Below, piece after piece: positions 5,107 through 5,910 of a stretch of 5,910 nt of DNA. The position numbers and the translations under genes are program-made. The stretch lies in NCBI GenBank assembly GCA_011040545.1, contig DQYM01000071.1:1-5910 (forward strand), in the 5' to 3' direction. Every line of letters begins with the position of its first letter. Positions within the stretch are counted from its first letter, which is position 1. The notes beneath the pieces were generated by a model. It did no database searches. It worked only from the letters and a program-made list of their open reading frames with translations, and was not told the origin of the DNA. Origin of the DNA: Candidatus Bathyarchaeota archaeon (GTDB taxonomy: Archaea; Thermoproteota; Bathyarchaeia; EX4484-135).

Positions 5107-5910
5107 CTAGAGCACTATTTCCTGCCCCCTCTTCGGCACTATCACCTGGCCCCCGTAGGATGCTACTACGTCCTTGATGTGCCTAGCGAAGAGGTAGGGC
5201 CTTGGGGTGTGAATTGGCAGGACCACCTGGGGCCTAAGTTCCTTTACAATGGTCCTTATGTGATGTGGGTGGGCGTGGCCAGAGGCATGGATATGGTAGA
5301 TGGGGACGCCGAAGAGCTCTAGCCAATTCTTCAAGCGCTCAAATTCAATTTCGCTTTCCTCCTCAAATGGCTCAGAGGAGCATAATATGAAGTAGCTACC
5401 TGGCCTTGGCTCAACCTCAATTATCTCACGCTCCCTGAAGAAGGCAGTTAGGAGGACGAACTTCTCCTGCTCGGCCTTGAGGTCCTCCTTAACCTCCGTG
5501 TAGCTTAGCACATCCCTACCGACCTCTGGTATGCCCTTGAGGCCTACATCGCCCTTCAGGGCCTCTAGGGCGTAGAGGAAGCCCTCTGGTGCTACAAGCG
5601 TCCTGCCTACTTCAGAGGCCACCTGGTGTAGTGTCCTAAGCCTATCCACATCGTAAGATGATGTATTCACAATTACAAGACCATCGCAATTGCTCATGCA
5701 CTTAAGCAAGAGGTTCTTTACATCCCCTTCTGTAAGTGGGTTGGCAAGCTCCATGTTTGTCCCCTCGCATATCAGTGCCCTAATGCCATCATATCCAGCT
5801 TCAGAGGCAAGGTCTATGGCCTTGTGCCAGAACTGCTCCCTTAGCTGGTGGCTAAATGAGCCGTGGAGCCTGAAGTCGCCCGTGTATACTATGATGCCAG
5901 TGGGCGTATC
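5107..5910 (-). CDS. RNase J-like beta-CASP metallo-beta-lactamase ribonuclease, C-terminal part (5' end outside the window)
   Basis: The frame is open from the window edge to TAG at 5109-5107, giving 267 residues. ATG at 5754 is internal: the upstream sequence in frame, 5755-5910, carries GDFRLHG (fragment residues 11-17, metal-binding Asp of MBL motif 4) and LICEGTN (46-52, acidic residue of beta-CASP motif A). Towards the C-terminus HASGHAHPHHI (208-218) holds the motif B histidine and LPIHTPRP (231-238) the motif C histidine. Together these define the beta-CASP RNase family closest to RNase J, which acts as a 5'-3' exonuclease and in some members an endonuclease in mRNA decay and rRNA processing. 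The missing N-terminus (roughly 150-200 residues) should contain the HxHxDH metal site. No KH domain is visible in the part present. It is followed by the radical SAM gene, probably in one operon. Confidence 0.87.
   Translation of the reverse strand, partial: DTPTGIIVYTGDFRLHGSFSHQLREQFWHKAIDLASEAGYDGIRALICEGTNMELANPLTEGDVKNLLLKCMSNCDGLVIVNTSSYDVDRLRTLHQVASEVGRTLVAPEGFLYALEALKGDVGLKGIPEVGRDVLSYTEVKEDLKAEQEKFVLLTAFFREREIIEVEPRPGSYFILCSSEPFEEESEIEFERLKNWLELFGVPIYHIHASGHAHPHHIRTIVKELRPQVVLPIHTPRPYLFARHIKDVVASYGGQVIVPKRGQEIVL

Noticed and set aside
4444..5322. Plus-strand ORFs 4444-4845 and 5011-5322
   Set aside because: Both are antisense to the radical SAM and RNase J genes, whose minus-strand frames carry clear catalytic motifs.
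5107..5754. A complete 215-residue protein starting at ATG 5754
   Set aside because: The frame stays open to the window edge and the upstream part encodes the conserved GDFRLHG and LICEGTN motifs of RNase J, so the ATG is internal.
1..5910. CRISPR array, insertion sequence or prophage
   Set aside because: No regularly spaced direct repeats, transposase, terminal inverted repeats or phage genes are visible. All genes look like intact chromosomal genes.

Overview
The window looks like chromosomal DNA from a thermophilic or hyperthermophilic archaeon, probably outside the classical Euryarchaeota. The reasons are: an archaeal class III (type IV pilin/archaellin) signal peptide; an EndoQ-type PHP endonuclease with a terminal PCNA-binding motif; an archaeal-style RNase J; BRE/TATA-like boxes placed about 26 nt before the first codons of lead genes (leaderless or nearly so); GGAGG ribosome-binding sites in front of inner operon genes; and a short stretch of much higher G+C (about 67%, my hand count) than its neighbours, as expected for structured RNA in a thermophile. 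I cannot name the species from sequence alone.

Layout: every protein gene I can support is on the minus strand. From right to left: the C-terminal part of an RNase J-like beta-CASP nuclease (5107-5910, cut by the window edge) is followed 19 nt later by a SplB-like radical SAM protein (4182-5087, TTG start with a strong ribosome-binding site). Then comes a protein-free interval of about 360 bp (3821-4181). It holds a back-to-back promoter pair and a G+C-rich stretch with long nested hairpins, best read as a plus-strand structured non-coding RNA. Next is a major facilitator superfamily transporter (2627-3820) with its own minus-strand promoter, then a 279-bp spacer with no recognisable gene, then a two-gene operon of a DedA/VTT membrane protein (1616-2347) and endonuclease Q (314-1612). 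Last is the start of a small pilin-like secreted protein (1-174, cut by the window edge) behind a clear TATA box.

How they relate: EndoQ is a DNA repair nuclease for deaminated bases, probably recruited to PCNA through its C-terminal motif. RNase J is an RNA decay or processing enzyme. The radical SAM, MFS and DedA proteins have families that can be named but substrates that cannot. The most unusual content is the putative RNA at about 3899-4194. It has two strong local hairpins, a possible RNase P-like helix order, a repeated TGAG[C/G] motif, and none of the universal RNase P or SRP sequence signatures that I could find by eye.
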